DNA from: Actinomycetota bacterium
GTDB lineage: Bacteria; Actinomycetota; Thermoleophilia; Gaiellales; Gaiellaceae
Assembly (NCBI GenBank): GCA_005885565.1
Contig: VAXK01000061.1
Span: 1-13,604, forward strand
Length of the DNA stretch: 13,604 nucleotides
Direction of reading: 5' to 3'
Positions 7,429 through 13,604 of this stretch are shown in pieces (the first letter of the stretch is position 1; each line of letters opens with the position of its first letter). Position numbers and translations under genes: made by a program. The notes beneath the pieces are model-generated. The model searched no databases and had not been told where the DNA came from. It worked only from the letters and a program-made list of their open reading frames with translations.

Positions 7429-9861
7429 CTATCCGACCACGAGGTTCACGAGCTTCCGCGGCACGACGATCGCCTGGCGAATCTCCTTGCCGTCGAGGTG
7501 CGCGCGCACCTTGGGCGACTCCTTCGCCCGCGCGACGAGCTCCTCTTCGGATGCGTCGCTCGACACCTGCACGCGGTCGCGGACGCGGCCGTTCACCTGG
7601 ATGACGAGCTCGAAGGTCGCGCGCTCGAGCCATGCCGGGTCGGCGACGGGCCACGGCTCCGCCCAGAGGCGCTCCCGGCCGAGGCGCTGCCATAGCTCCT
7701 CCGCCACGTGCGGCGCGTAGGGCTGGATCAGCGAGACCGCCGTCTCGGCGGCGAAGCGCGCGTCTGGAGCGGACGTGTCCGCGGCGAGCTCGTTCACGAG
7801 CTCCATCACGGCGGCGATCGCGGTGTTGAACGACTCGCGACGGCCGATGTCGTCGGTCACCTTCGCGATCGTCGCGTGCGCCTTGCGCGTCAGCTCGCCG
7901 GGCTCGCCGGTGCGCGGCGAGGCGGCCGCCGTCTCGTTCACCAGCCGCCACAGCCTCCGGACGAACCGGAGCATGCCCTCGATTCCCTCCTCCGACCACT
8001 CGATGTCCTGGTCGGCTGGGCCCACGAAGAGCATGTACAGCCGGACCGGATCGGCGCCATAGCGGGCGACGACCTCGTCCGGGGCGATCACGTTCCCGCG
8101 CGACTTCGACATCTTGGCGCCGGCGTACTTGACCCAGCCGTTGCCGTGGAAGTGGGCGAAGGGCTCGCGGAAGCCGACCAGCCCGAGGTCGTTCAGCGCC
8201 TTCTGGAAGAAGCGCGCGTAGATCATGTGCACGGTCGCGTGGTCGACTCCGCCCTGGTAGAAGTCGACCGGGCCCCAGTAGTCGACGATCTCGCGCGCGA
8301 ACGGCGCGCGGTCGTTGTGCGGGTCGCAGTAGCGCAGGAAGTACCAGGAGGAGTCGACGAAGGTGTCCATCGTGTCGGCCTCCCGCCGCGCCTCGCGGCC
8401 ACAGCGCGGGCACGGGACGCGCATCCACTCCTCGTTGGAGGCGAGCGGCGGCTTGCCCTTCGGGAGGTAGTCCTCGATGTCCGGGAGCAGCACCGGCAGG
8501 TCCTCGTCCGGAACCGGGACGACGCCGTCGTCGTCGCAGTAGACGATCGGGATCGGGCAGCCCCAGTAGCGCTGGCGCGAGAAGCCCCAATCGCGGATCC
8601 GGTAGCTCGTCGCCGGCCGCGCGCGCCCGCGGCTCTCCAGCCACTCGACGATGGCGCGCTTCGCCTCCGGGCTGCTCAGGCCCGAGAACTGCGCCGAGTC
8701 GACGAGCACCTCGTCGTCGGAGTGGCCGACGAAGGCGGCGCCCGGCTCGACCTCGGCGCCCTGCGGGACGACGACCGTCTTCACCGGCAGGTCGAAGCGC
8801 TGCGCGAACTCGAAGTCGCGCTCGTCGTGGGCCGGAACGGCCATGATCGCGCCGGTCCCGTAGTCGGAGAGGACGTAGTCGGCGATCCAGATCGGAAGCC
8901 GTGCCTCGTTGACGGGATTGGTGGCGAACCGGCCGGTGAAGACGCCGGTCCTCTCCTTCGCCTCCACCCGCTCCTCGACCGTCCTCGCCGCGGTGCGGCG
9001 CACGTACTCGCGGATCTCCTCCTCGTGCGGCGAGCCCTGCGCCAGGCGCTCGACGATCGGATGCTCCGGCGCGACGACGAAGAACGTGGCTCCGTAGAGC
9101 GTGTCGGGCCGGGTCGTGAACACCGGCAGGTCGATGTCGAGCTCCTCGACCCGGAAGAGGACGTCCGCGCCCTCGGAGCGACCGATCCAGTTCCGCTGCA
9201 TCGCGACGACGCGCTCCGACCAGCGCAGGCTCTCGAAGTGGAGCAGCTCGTCGGCATAGGCGGTCGTCTTGAAGAACCACTGCTCGAGGTTGCGCGACTC
9301 GACGACGGCTCCGCAGCGCTCGCAGCGGCCGTCCTTCACCTGCTCGTTCGCGAGGACGGTCTGGTCGTTGGGGCACCACTTGACCGGTGAGGCCTTGCGG
9401 TAAGCCAGGCCGGCCTCGTACAGGCGCAGGAACAGCCACTGCGTCCAGCGGTAGTACGCCGGGTCGTGGGTCGAGAGCTCGCGGTCCCAGTCGATCGCCC
9501 AGCCGACGCGCTCCATGAAGCGCCGGATGGCCACGATGTTCCGCTCGGTCGTCTCGCGCGGGTGGGTGCCGCTCCGGATCGCCGCGTTCTCGGCGGGAAG
9601 GCCGAAGGAGTCGAAGCCCATCGGCCGCAGCACCTCGTGCCCGCTGCGGCGGTAGAAGTGCGCGCGGACGTCGCCGAGCGTGTACACGAGCATGTGGCCC
9701 ATGTGCAGCGAGCCCGACGGGTACGGGAGCTGCTCCAGCACGTAGCGCTTGCGCGGGTTGGGCGGCGTGCCCGGCGGCGGGTTGTCGACGTGGAAGGCGC
9801 GCTCGGCCTCCCAGACCGGCTGCCACTTCGCCTCGATCGTCTCCGCGTCGTACTTGTCCAT
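7429..9861 (-). CDS. leuS: Leucyl-tRNA synthetase
   Basis: An 810-residue class Ia synthetase of normal bacterial length. It has HMGH (53-56, the HIGH motif) in YPSGSLHMGH and a zinc-type WCPNDQTVLANEQVKDGRCERC (split across 162-183). The CP1 editing domain has TTRPDTLYG (249-257) and AHDERDF with the conserved editing Asp at 346-349. A second cysteine pair CPRC (484-487) follows, then KMSKS (583-587) and an anticodon-binding C-terminal region ending in VPRKLVNLVVG. It charges tRNA-Leu and hydrolyses mischarged tRNA. The frame is open to 9915, but that extension runs through a terminator hairpin. The ATG at 9861 is chosen because GGAGG lies 5 nt upstream and MDKYDAETIEAKWQ is the usual LeuRS start. 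Its leader carries a leucine-codon attenuator, so expression probably responds to charged tRNA-Leu. Confidence 0.97.
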   Translation of the reverse strand: MDKYDAETIEAKWQPVWEAERAFHVDNPPPGTPPNPRKRYVLEQLPYPSGSLHMGHMLVYTLGDVRAHFYRRSGHEVLRPMGFDSFGLPAENAAIRSGTHPRETTERNIVAIRRFMERVGWAIDWDRELSTHDPAYYRWTQWLFLRLYEAGLAYRKASPVKWCPNDQTVLANEQVKDGRCERCGAVVESRNLEQWFFKTTAYADELLHFESLRWSERVVAMQRNWIGRSEGADVLFRVEELDIDLPVFTTRPDTLYGATFFVVAPEHPIVERLAQGSPHEEEIREYVRRTAARTVEERVEAKERTGVFTGRFATNPVNEARLPIWIADYVLSDYGTGAIMAVPAHDERDFEFAQRFDLPVKTVVVPQGAEVEPGAAFVGHSDDEVLVDSAQFSGLSSPEAKRAIVEWLESRGRARPATSYRIRDWGFSRQRYWGCPIPIVYCDDDGVVPVPDEDLPVLLPDIEDYLPKGKPPLASNEEWMRVPCPRCGREARREADTMDTFVDSSWYFLRYCDPHNDRAPFAREIVDYWGPVDFYQGGVDHATVHMIYARFFQKALNDLGLVGFREPFAHFHGNGWVKYAGAKMSKSRGNVIAPDEVVARYGADPVRLYMLFVGPADQDIEWSEEGIEGMLRFVRRLWRLVNETAAASPRTGEPGELTRKAHATIAKVTDDIGRRESFNTAIAAVMELVNELAADTSAPDARFAAETAVSLIQPYAPHVAEELWQRLGRERLWAEPWPVADPAWLERATFELVIQVNGRVRDRVQVSSDASEEELVARAKESPKVRAHLDGKEIRQAIVVPRKLVNLVVG

Positions 9862-9866
9862 CACGT

Positions 9867-9871
9867 CCTCC
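9867..9871 (-). promoter_or_regulatory. Shine-Dalgarno deciding the leuS start
   Basis: GGAGG on the minus strand, with a 5-base spacer (ACGTG) to the ATG at 9861. It lies just downstream of the attenuator's T run, so it is transcribed only if the terminator is bypassed. Confidence 0.85.
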
Positions 9872-9877
9872 GGGAAC

Positions 9878-9901
9878 AAAAAAGCCTCTCGAGCGAGAGG
9901 C
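9878..9901 (-). terminator. Intrinsic terminator (attenuator) in the leuS leader
   Basis: On the minus strand GCCTCTCG - CT - CGAGAGGC (9901 to 9884) is a perfect 8-bp inverted repeat (in practice seven or six pairs closing a 4-6 base loop), followed at once by six T (9883-9878). It is the only canonical stem-plus-T-run terminator seen in the window. It lies between the leuS promoter and the leuS Shine-Dalgarno, where it can only act as an attenuator of leuS. Confidence 0.88.
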
Positions 9902-9933
9902 CAGTGGAAGGTCACGCGGCGCGCGGCGCGTTC

Positions 9934-9939
9934 GCCTCC
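9934..9939 (-). promoter_or_regulatory. Candidate antiterminator segment
   Basis: GGAGGC on the minus strand lies four bases after the leader-ORF stop. It can pair with GCCTCT (9901-9896), the 5' arm of the terminator, giving five Watson-Crick pairs plus one G-U. It can also pair with CTTCC-type sequence at the leucine codons of the leader ORF. This gives the 1:2, 2:3 and 3:4 alternatives of classic attenuators. The pairing is short, so the assignment is tentative. Confidence 0.45.
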
Positions 9940-9943
9940 TGCG

Positions 9944-9964
9944 CTACGGAAGAAGCTCCTGCAT
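9944..9964 (-). CDS. leuS leader peptide MQELLP
   Basis: ATG CAG GAG CTT CTT CCG TAG encodes six residues with two adjacent leucine codons. Both are CTT, which looks scarce in these GC-rich genes: none of the leucines in the neighbouring 129-residue cupin uses it. The ORF lies between the leuS promoter and the terminator at 9878-9901, in the direction of leuS. The ATG is about 8 nt after the -10 box and has no Shine-Dalgarno, so it is probably leaderless. By analogy with known amino-acid leader peptides (for example E. coli pheST for a synthetase operon), stalling at CTT CTT when Leu-tRNA is scarce would free downstream RNA to prevent termination. The peptide itself probably has no function. 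Confidence 0.72.
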   Translation of the reverse strand: MQELLP

Positions 9965-9971
9965 TACCGTG

Positions 9972-10000
9972 ACTCTAGCATCGCGTCGCCGCCCAGTCAT
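9972..10000 (-). promoter_or_regulatory. leuS promoter
   Basis: On the minus strand ATGACT (10000-9995, four of six to TTGACA) is followed by a 17-bp spacer and TAGAGT (9977-9972, fitting TAnnnT). The predicted start of transcription is at about 9965-9964, at the leader-peptide ATG. The spacing is ideal and the position explains the leader architecture. Confidence 0.6.
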
Positions 10001-10020
10001 CCGACGAAAGGAGCCGCCGA

Positions 10021-10410
10021 ATGGCCGACTACACCGTCGTCAACCTCAAGGAGGTCGAAGACCAGGCGCCGAAGTTCGGCCTCTCCCCGCAGCTCGAGAT
10101 GCGGATGGCGCGCGTCGCGCTCGGTCTCGAGAACTCCGGGATCAGCTACCAGCGGATCGCACCCGACTTCCGGTTGCCGTTCGGGCACAAGCACAAGAAT
10201 CAGGAGGAGATCTACGTCCTCTTGGGCGGAAGCGTTCGGATCAAGCTCGAGGACGAAGTGGTCGACCTGAAGCCGTTCGACGCCGTGCGCGTCGCGAAGG
10301 ACACGATGCGGGGCTTCGAGGCCGGGCCCGAGGGGGCGGAGCTGATCGCTATCGGGGCTCCCAACACCGGGCCCGGCGACGGGGACACCGTGCAAGGCTG
10401 GTGGAGCTAG
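10021..10410 (+). CDS. Small single-domain cupin protein
   Basis: A 129-residue cupin. Motif 1 is clear: H56-K-H58-KNQ-E62 and G69 in GHKHKNQEEIYVLLGG, giving the usual His-x-His-x3-Glu metal ligands. In motif 2 (FDAVRVAKDTMRGFEAG, about 86-102) the position where the fourth ligand His normally sits appears to be Arg97, so metal binding may be altered or lost. The start ATG has AAAGGAG (10007-10013) seven bases upstream. The gene overlaps lysA by 10 nt, so the two are co-transcribed and probably translationally coupled. Substrate and reaction cannot be assigned from sequence; small cupins include isomerases, dioxygenases and sugar- or ligand-binding proteins. A link with lysine metabolism is only positional. 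Confidence 0.9.
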   Translation: MADYTVVNLKEVEDQAPKFGLSPQLEMRMARVALGLENSGISYQRIAPDFRLPFGHKHKNQEEIYVLLGGSVRIKLEDEVVDLKPFDAVRVAKDTMRGFEAGPEGAELIAIGAPNTGPGDGDTVQGWWS

Positions 10411-11648
10411 CGCTCGAGCTGTTCCCCGACACGGCCGCTGTCGAAGACGGCGCGCTGTCGATCGGCGGCGTCCGGGCGACGGAGCTCGCCTCCGAGCACG
10501 GCACGCCGCTCGTCGTCTACTGCCGCGAGACGATCGTCGCCCAGGCGCGCGCGTTCCGGGCGATCGATCCGGAGGCGCTCGTCGCGTTCGGCGTCAAGGC
10601 CTTCCCGAACGTCGCTCTCCTGCGGCTGCTGCGTGGCGAAGGCCTCGGGGCCGACGTGTCGACGCTCGGCGAGCTCGAGTTCGCGCTCCACGCGGGCCTC
10701 CGCGGCGAGGAGCTCCTCTTCCACGGGAACAACAAGTCGGACGAGGAGCTGACGGCCGCCGCGGCCGCGGGCGCGCTCGTCGTGCTGGACTCGGCCGAGG
10801 AGGTCGGGCGCGCGGCGGGGGCGGGCGCGCGTCGCGTCCTCCTCCGGCTCACGCCGGGGATCAAGGCGCGGACGCACCAGTCGATCCAGACCGCGCACGA
10901 CGACTCGAAGTTCGGCGTCGACCTCGACGGCGCGCTGGGCGTCCTGCGCGACGCGCTCGACGTGCTCGAGCCGATCGGCCTGCACGTCCACATCGGCTCG
11001 CAGCTCGCGCGCGTGGACGAGAGCCTGCTCGCCGTCGACCGGCTCGCCGCCTTCTGCCGCCGCTGCCGCGACGAGCTCGGGTGGACGCCGCAGCTCGTCG
11101 ACCTCGGCGGCGGGCCCGGGATCAGGCACTCGCTCGACGAGCGCGTGCCGCCGCCGCACGAGTTCGCGCGTGCTCTCGTCGAGCGGCTCCGTGGCGAATG
11201 GCCCGAGCCCGCGCGGGTGGCGCTCGAGCCGGGCCGGTCGCTCGTCGGGCGCGCGGGCGTGACGCTGTACCGGATCGGAGCCACGAAGCGGAGCGGCGGT
11301 GTCGAGTACGCGGCGATCGACGGCGGCATGTCCGACAACCCGCGCCCACAGCTCTACGGCGCGCGCTACGCGGCGCGGTTGGCGAACCGGGACGGCCCGC
11401 CCGAGGGCGAGTTCCGGATCGCCGGAAAGCACTGCGAGTCCGGCGACGTCCTCCTGGGCCGGGTCGCCCTCCCCCGCCCGCGGCGCGGCGACCTGCTCGC
11501 CGTTCCCGCCACCGGCGCCTACACGCTCGCGATGGCGTCGAACTACAACGGCGTGCCGCGGCCTGCGGCGGTGCTCGTCGCCGGCGGCGAGGCGACGGTG
11601 ATCCGAAGGCGCGAGACGGTCGACGACCTGCTGGCGCTCGAAGCGTGA
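10401..11648 (+). CDS. lysA: Diaminopimelate decarboxylase
   Basis: A 415-residue fold-III PLP decarboxylase. The PLP lysine is K66 in FGVKAFPN. Other motifs are ADVSTLGEL (84-92), FHGNNKS (107-113), KFG (170-172), HVHIGSQ (195-201), GGGPGI (236-241) and EPGRS (276-280). The DAP decarboxylase signature DGGMSDNPRPQLYGA spans 307-321. C345ESGD and Y374 of the dimer-interface active site are present, then MASNYNGVPRPA. It converts meso-diaminopimelate to lysine plus CO2, the last step of lysine synthesis. DGGMSDNPRP favours LysA over ornithine/arginine or carboxynorspermidine decarboxylases. The GTG at 10401 is chosen: AAGG lies upstream and the protein reaches normal length, overlapping the cupin stop by 10 nt. 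GVKAFPN and GGGPG vary slightly from the common KANPN and GGGLG. Confidence 0.93.
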   Translation: MELALELFPDTAAVEDGALSIGGVRATELASEHGTPLVVYCRETIVAQARAFRAIDPEALVAFGVKAFPNVALLRLLRGEGLGADVSTLGELEFALHAGLRGEELLFHGNNKSDEELTAAAAAGALVVLDSAEEVGRAAGAGARRVLLRLTPGIKARTHQSIQTAHDDSKFGVDLDGALGVLRDALDVLEPIGLHVHIGSQLARVDESLLAVDRLAAFCRRCRDELGWTPQLVDLGGGPGIRHSLDERVPPPHEFARALVERLRGEWPEPARVALEPGRSLVGRAGVTLYRIGATKRSGGVEYAAIDGGMSDNPRPQLYGARYAARLANRDGPPEGEFRIAGKHCESGDVLLGRVALPRPRRGDLLAVPATGAYTLAMASNYNGVPRPAAVLVAGGEATVIRRRETVDDLLALEA

Positions 11649-12067
11649 TCCGCCGGGCACGGGAAAGCGACGCCGAGGCCGTGACGGCGCTCCTCGCCCA
11701 GCTCGACTACCCGTTCGGCGCCGACGAGGTTCGGCCGGTGCTCGGGGAAGTGCTCGCCGACCCCGCGCACGTCGTCCTCATGGCCGAAGAGGGCGGCGAC
11801 GTCGTGGCGTTTGTGAACGCTCACTTCCGCCCGCAACTCCATCATCTGGCACCGGTCGGGACGATCGACGAGCTCGTCGTGGACAGCGATCGACGCGGGC
11901 GAAGGATCGGCGAGCGGCTCGTCGAGGAGGTGCTCGAGGAGGCCCGCCGGCGGGGCGTCGACGTCATGGAAGTGAGCACTCACAACCGTCGCGAGCGGGC
12001 GCGCGCCTTCTACCGGCGCTGCGGCTTCGAGGCGACCTCGATCAAGCTCGTGCGCCTGCTGCGTTGA
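11645..12067 (+). CDS. GNAT-family N-acetyltransferase
   Basis: A 140-residue GNAT protein. It opens VIRRARESDAEAVTALLAQL, a standard helix 1 start. VVAFVNAHF forms the central strands, and IDELVVDSDRRGRRIGERLVEEVLEEAR (motif A, split over 74-101) leads into the acetyl-CoA pyrophosphate loop. The C-terminal STHNRRERARAFYRRCGFE is motif B. In the loop R84-G-R-R-I-G89 the first glycine of Q/R-x-x-G-x-G/A is Arg, a mild variation. The acceptor substrate is unknown. The start GTG overlaps the lysA stop (GTGA), so it is the third gene of cupin-lysA-GNAT; a link to lysine is only positional. Its last 26 nt overlap the 3' end of fbiC on the other strand. Confidence 0.88.
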   Translation: MIRRARESDAEAVTALLAQLDYPFGADEVRPVLGEVLADPAHVVLMAEEGGDVVAFVNAHFRPQLHHLAPVGTIDELVVDSDRRGRRIGERLVEEVLEEARRRGVDVMEVSTHNRRERARAFYRRCGFEATSIKLVRLLR

Positions 12068-13604
12068 CGGGTCGTAAGAGCCGCAGCGGCCGCGTCAGGC
12101 CCGCGTCGTTCACGCTCGGGTTCACCGGCTCCGCGAGCGGTGGCGCACCGAACGAGGCGCGCGTGCGCTCGGCCGGCGGTACGCCGTACAGCGTCGTCCG
12201 CTGGCGCGGCGTCCGTCCGGCGGAGCGGATCAGCTCCTCCATCGCCTCGGGCGGGAGCTCCTGGCCGTGACTCGCCCCCGCGGCGCGCGAGATCGACTCG
12301 TTCATGAGCGTCCCGCCGAGGTCGTTGCAGCCCGCGACGAGGGCGGCGCGCGCCCCGTCCGGGCCGAGCTTCACCCACGAAGCCTGGATGTTCGTGATCC
12401 ACGGGTGGAGCGCGAGCCGCGCCACCGCGTGGACGAGGAGTGCCTCGCGGAAGGTCGGCCCCGGTCGCGCCCGGCCGCGCAGGTAGATCGGCGCCTCCAT
12501 GTGCACGAACGGAAGCGGCACGAACTCGGTGAACCCCCCGGTCCGCCGCTGCTGGTCGCGGACGGCAAGGAGGTGGCGCGCCCAGCTTCGTGGCGCCTCG
12601 ACGTGGCCGAACATGATCGTCGCCGTCGACCTCAGCCCCAGGCCGTGCGCCGCGCCGTGCACCCGGAGCCACTGCGCGGTCGTCACCTTGTCCGGGCAGA
12701 TCACGCGGCGGACCTCGTCGTCGAGGATCTCCGCCGCCGTCCCCGGCAGGGACGCGAGTCCCGCGCCGCGCAGCCGCGCAAGGTAGTCGTCGAGGCGCAG
12801 GCCGAGCGTCGCCGCCCCCTGCCAGACCTCGAGCGCCGAGAACGCGTGCACGTGCAGGTCCGGCACGGCGTCCTTGATCGCCGCGCAGACGTCGAGGTAG
12901 GTCTGCCCCGTGAAGGCCGGGTGGATGCCGCCCTGGAGGCAGATCTCGACCGCGCCGCGCTCCCACGCCTCCTGCGCGCGGCGGACGATCTCGTCGAGCG
13001 GGACGAGATACGGCGCCCCGCGCAGGTTTGCGGCGAGCCTGCCCTTCGAGAACGCGCAGAAGGCGCAGCGGAAGTAGCAGACGTTCGTGTAGTTCACGTT
13101 GCGCGTCACGACGTACGTGACCGTGTCGCCGCAGACCTCGCGGCGGAGGTCGTCCGCGGCGCGGAGGACGGCTCGAAACGCCCCGCCGCGGGCGCCCAGG
13201 AGCGCGGTCGCGTCGTCCTCGTCGAGCTCCACCTCCTCGCGCACCTTCGCGAGCGCGGCGAGCACGCCCGTATCCCGCACGCGCCCGTTCCCGTTTCGGA
13301 GGTGAGGAACAGGGGTACCGGCGCCGGCGGCCCACCGCTCCGTGCGGGCAAGGCCGTCGGCGTCGGCTCGTCGGAGCACTGCGGGTGCGACGGCCGGGTC
13401 GAGCCAGCGGTCGCGCTCGGCGACGTAGCGCGGGTAGACCGCGAGACGCGGCGCGAGCTCGAGCCCCGCGGCGCGCGTGGCACGCTCCAGCCGCGCGACG
13501 TCGGGCCAGGGCGCCTCGGGGTTCACGTGGTCGATCGTCACCGGCGAGATGCCGCCCCAGTCGTCGATCCCCGCCTCGAGCAGGCACGGGAAGTCCTCGT
13601 AGCT
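12042..13604 (-). CDS. fbiC: FO synthase FbiC (CofG tail plus complete CofH domain), N-terminus outside window
   Basis: 520 residues are visible; the frame stays open to the right edge. The first residues, SYEDFPCLLEAGIDDWGGIS then PVTIDHVNPEAPWP, are the C-terminal signature of the CofG radical SAM half. A linker (about 70-115) joins a full CofH half with 4Fe-4S cysteines C176, C180 and C183 in NYTNVCYFRCAFCAFSKG, then EICLQGGIHP and SWVKLGPDGA. Family knowledge: the two halves couple 5-amino-6-ribitylamino-uracil with tyrosine to make 7,8-didemethyl-8-hydroxy-5-deazariboflavin (FO), the chromophore of F420. The single-chain fusion is the form typical of actinobacteria; archaea and cyanobacteria usually have separate CofG and CofH. 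A GTG at 13541 is not a real start because homologous coding continues upstream of it. The 3' end overlaps the GNAT gene by 26 nt. Confidence 0.95.
   Translation of the reverse strand, partial: SYEDFPCLLEAGIDDWGGISPVTIDHVNPEAPWPDVARLERATRAAGLELAPRLAVYPRYVAERDRWLDPAVAPAVLRRADADGLARTERWAAGAGTPVPHLRNGNGRVRDTGVLAALAKVREEVELDEDDATALLGARGGAFRAVLRAADDLRREVCGDTVTYVVTRNVNYTNVCYFRCAFCAFSKGRLAANLRGAPYLVPLDEIVRRAQEAWERGAVEICLQGGIHPAFTGQTYLDVCAAIKDAVPDLHVHAFSALEVWQGAATLGLRLDDYLARLRGAGLASLPGTAAEILDDEVRRVICPDKVTTAQWLRVHGAAHGLGLRSTATIMFGHVEAPRSWARHLLAVRDQQRRTGGFTEFVPLPFVHMEAPIYLRGRARPGPTFREALLVHAVARLALHPWITNIQASWVKLGPDGARAALVAGCNDLGGTLMNESISRAAGASHGQELPPEAMEELIRSAGRTPRQRTTLYGVPPAERTRASFGAPPLAEPVNPSVNDAGLTRPLRLLRPVNAAGARA

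Noticed and set aside
9862..9915. Upstream-extended LeuRS N-terminus starting at 9915
   Set aside because: The extension would cross the terminator hairpin and T run, and does not resemble LeuRS. GGAGG and the conserved MDKYDAETIE point to 9861.
9878..9980. T-box riboswitch controlling leuS
   Set aside because: The leader is only about 100 nt, and the T-box AGGGUGGNACCGCG-type sequence and specifier stem are absent. A leucine leader peptide explains the terminator better.

Overview
This is a very GC-rich stretch of bacterial chromosome, almost fully coding, with no mobile elements, CRISPR arrays or rRNA/tRNA genes. Three points suggest an actinobacterium, possibly a deep-branching class such as Thermoleophilia (inference from general character; I could not run a search). 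Wobble positions are strongly G/C. The gene order leuS - comEA - comEC - holA - rpsT - lepA - hemW is familiar from Actinobacteria. A fused CofG/CofH-type FO synthase (FbiC) is present, which makes the deazaflavin of cofactor F420.

Layout. (1) Positions 1-3855, minus strand: murJ -> lepA -> hemW, read leftward as a tight operon (7-nt gap, then an ATGA overlap). hemW runs off the left edge. (2) Positions 3856-4317: a divergent promoter region, rpsT (ribosomal protein S20, plus strand), then a structured convergent spacer. (3) Positions 4318-7330, minus strand: comEA -> comEC -> holA, with overlapping stop/start codons. (4) Positions 7429-9861, minus strand: leuS, preceded by a 5' leader of about 100 nt. 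(5) Positions 10021-12067, plus strand: cupin -> lysA -> GNAT acetyltransferase, all overlapping. (6) Positions 12042-13604, minus strand: fbiC, cut at the right edge and overlapping the acetyltransferase gene tail to tail.

Most genes are housekeeping: translation (rpsT, lepA, leuS), replication (holA), cell-wall lipid II flipping (murJ), DNA uptake (comEA/comEC), lysine and diaminopimelate metabolism (lysA), heme handling (hemW) and F420 synthesis (fbiC). No exotic multi-gene system is visible.

The most notable signal is the leuS leader (about 9878-10000, minus strand). It has a promoter and a six-residue leader ORF, MQELLP, with two adjacent CTT leucine codons. A possible antiterminator segment follows, then an intrinsic terminator (8-bp stem plus six T) just upstream of a strong Shine-Dalgarno and the leuS start. 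This has the architecture of ribosome-mediated, leucine-sensing transcription attenuation. The leader ORF starts about 8 nt after the -10 box, so it may be translated leaderlessly.

Other points of interest are a ComEC that ends after its membrane domain with no metallo-beta-lactamase domain, a probably leaderless GTG-initiated murJ, and an rpsT transcript that would begin with a perfect GC hairpin. There is no gene-free stretch longer than about 160 bases.
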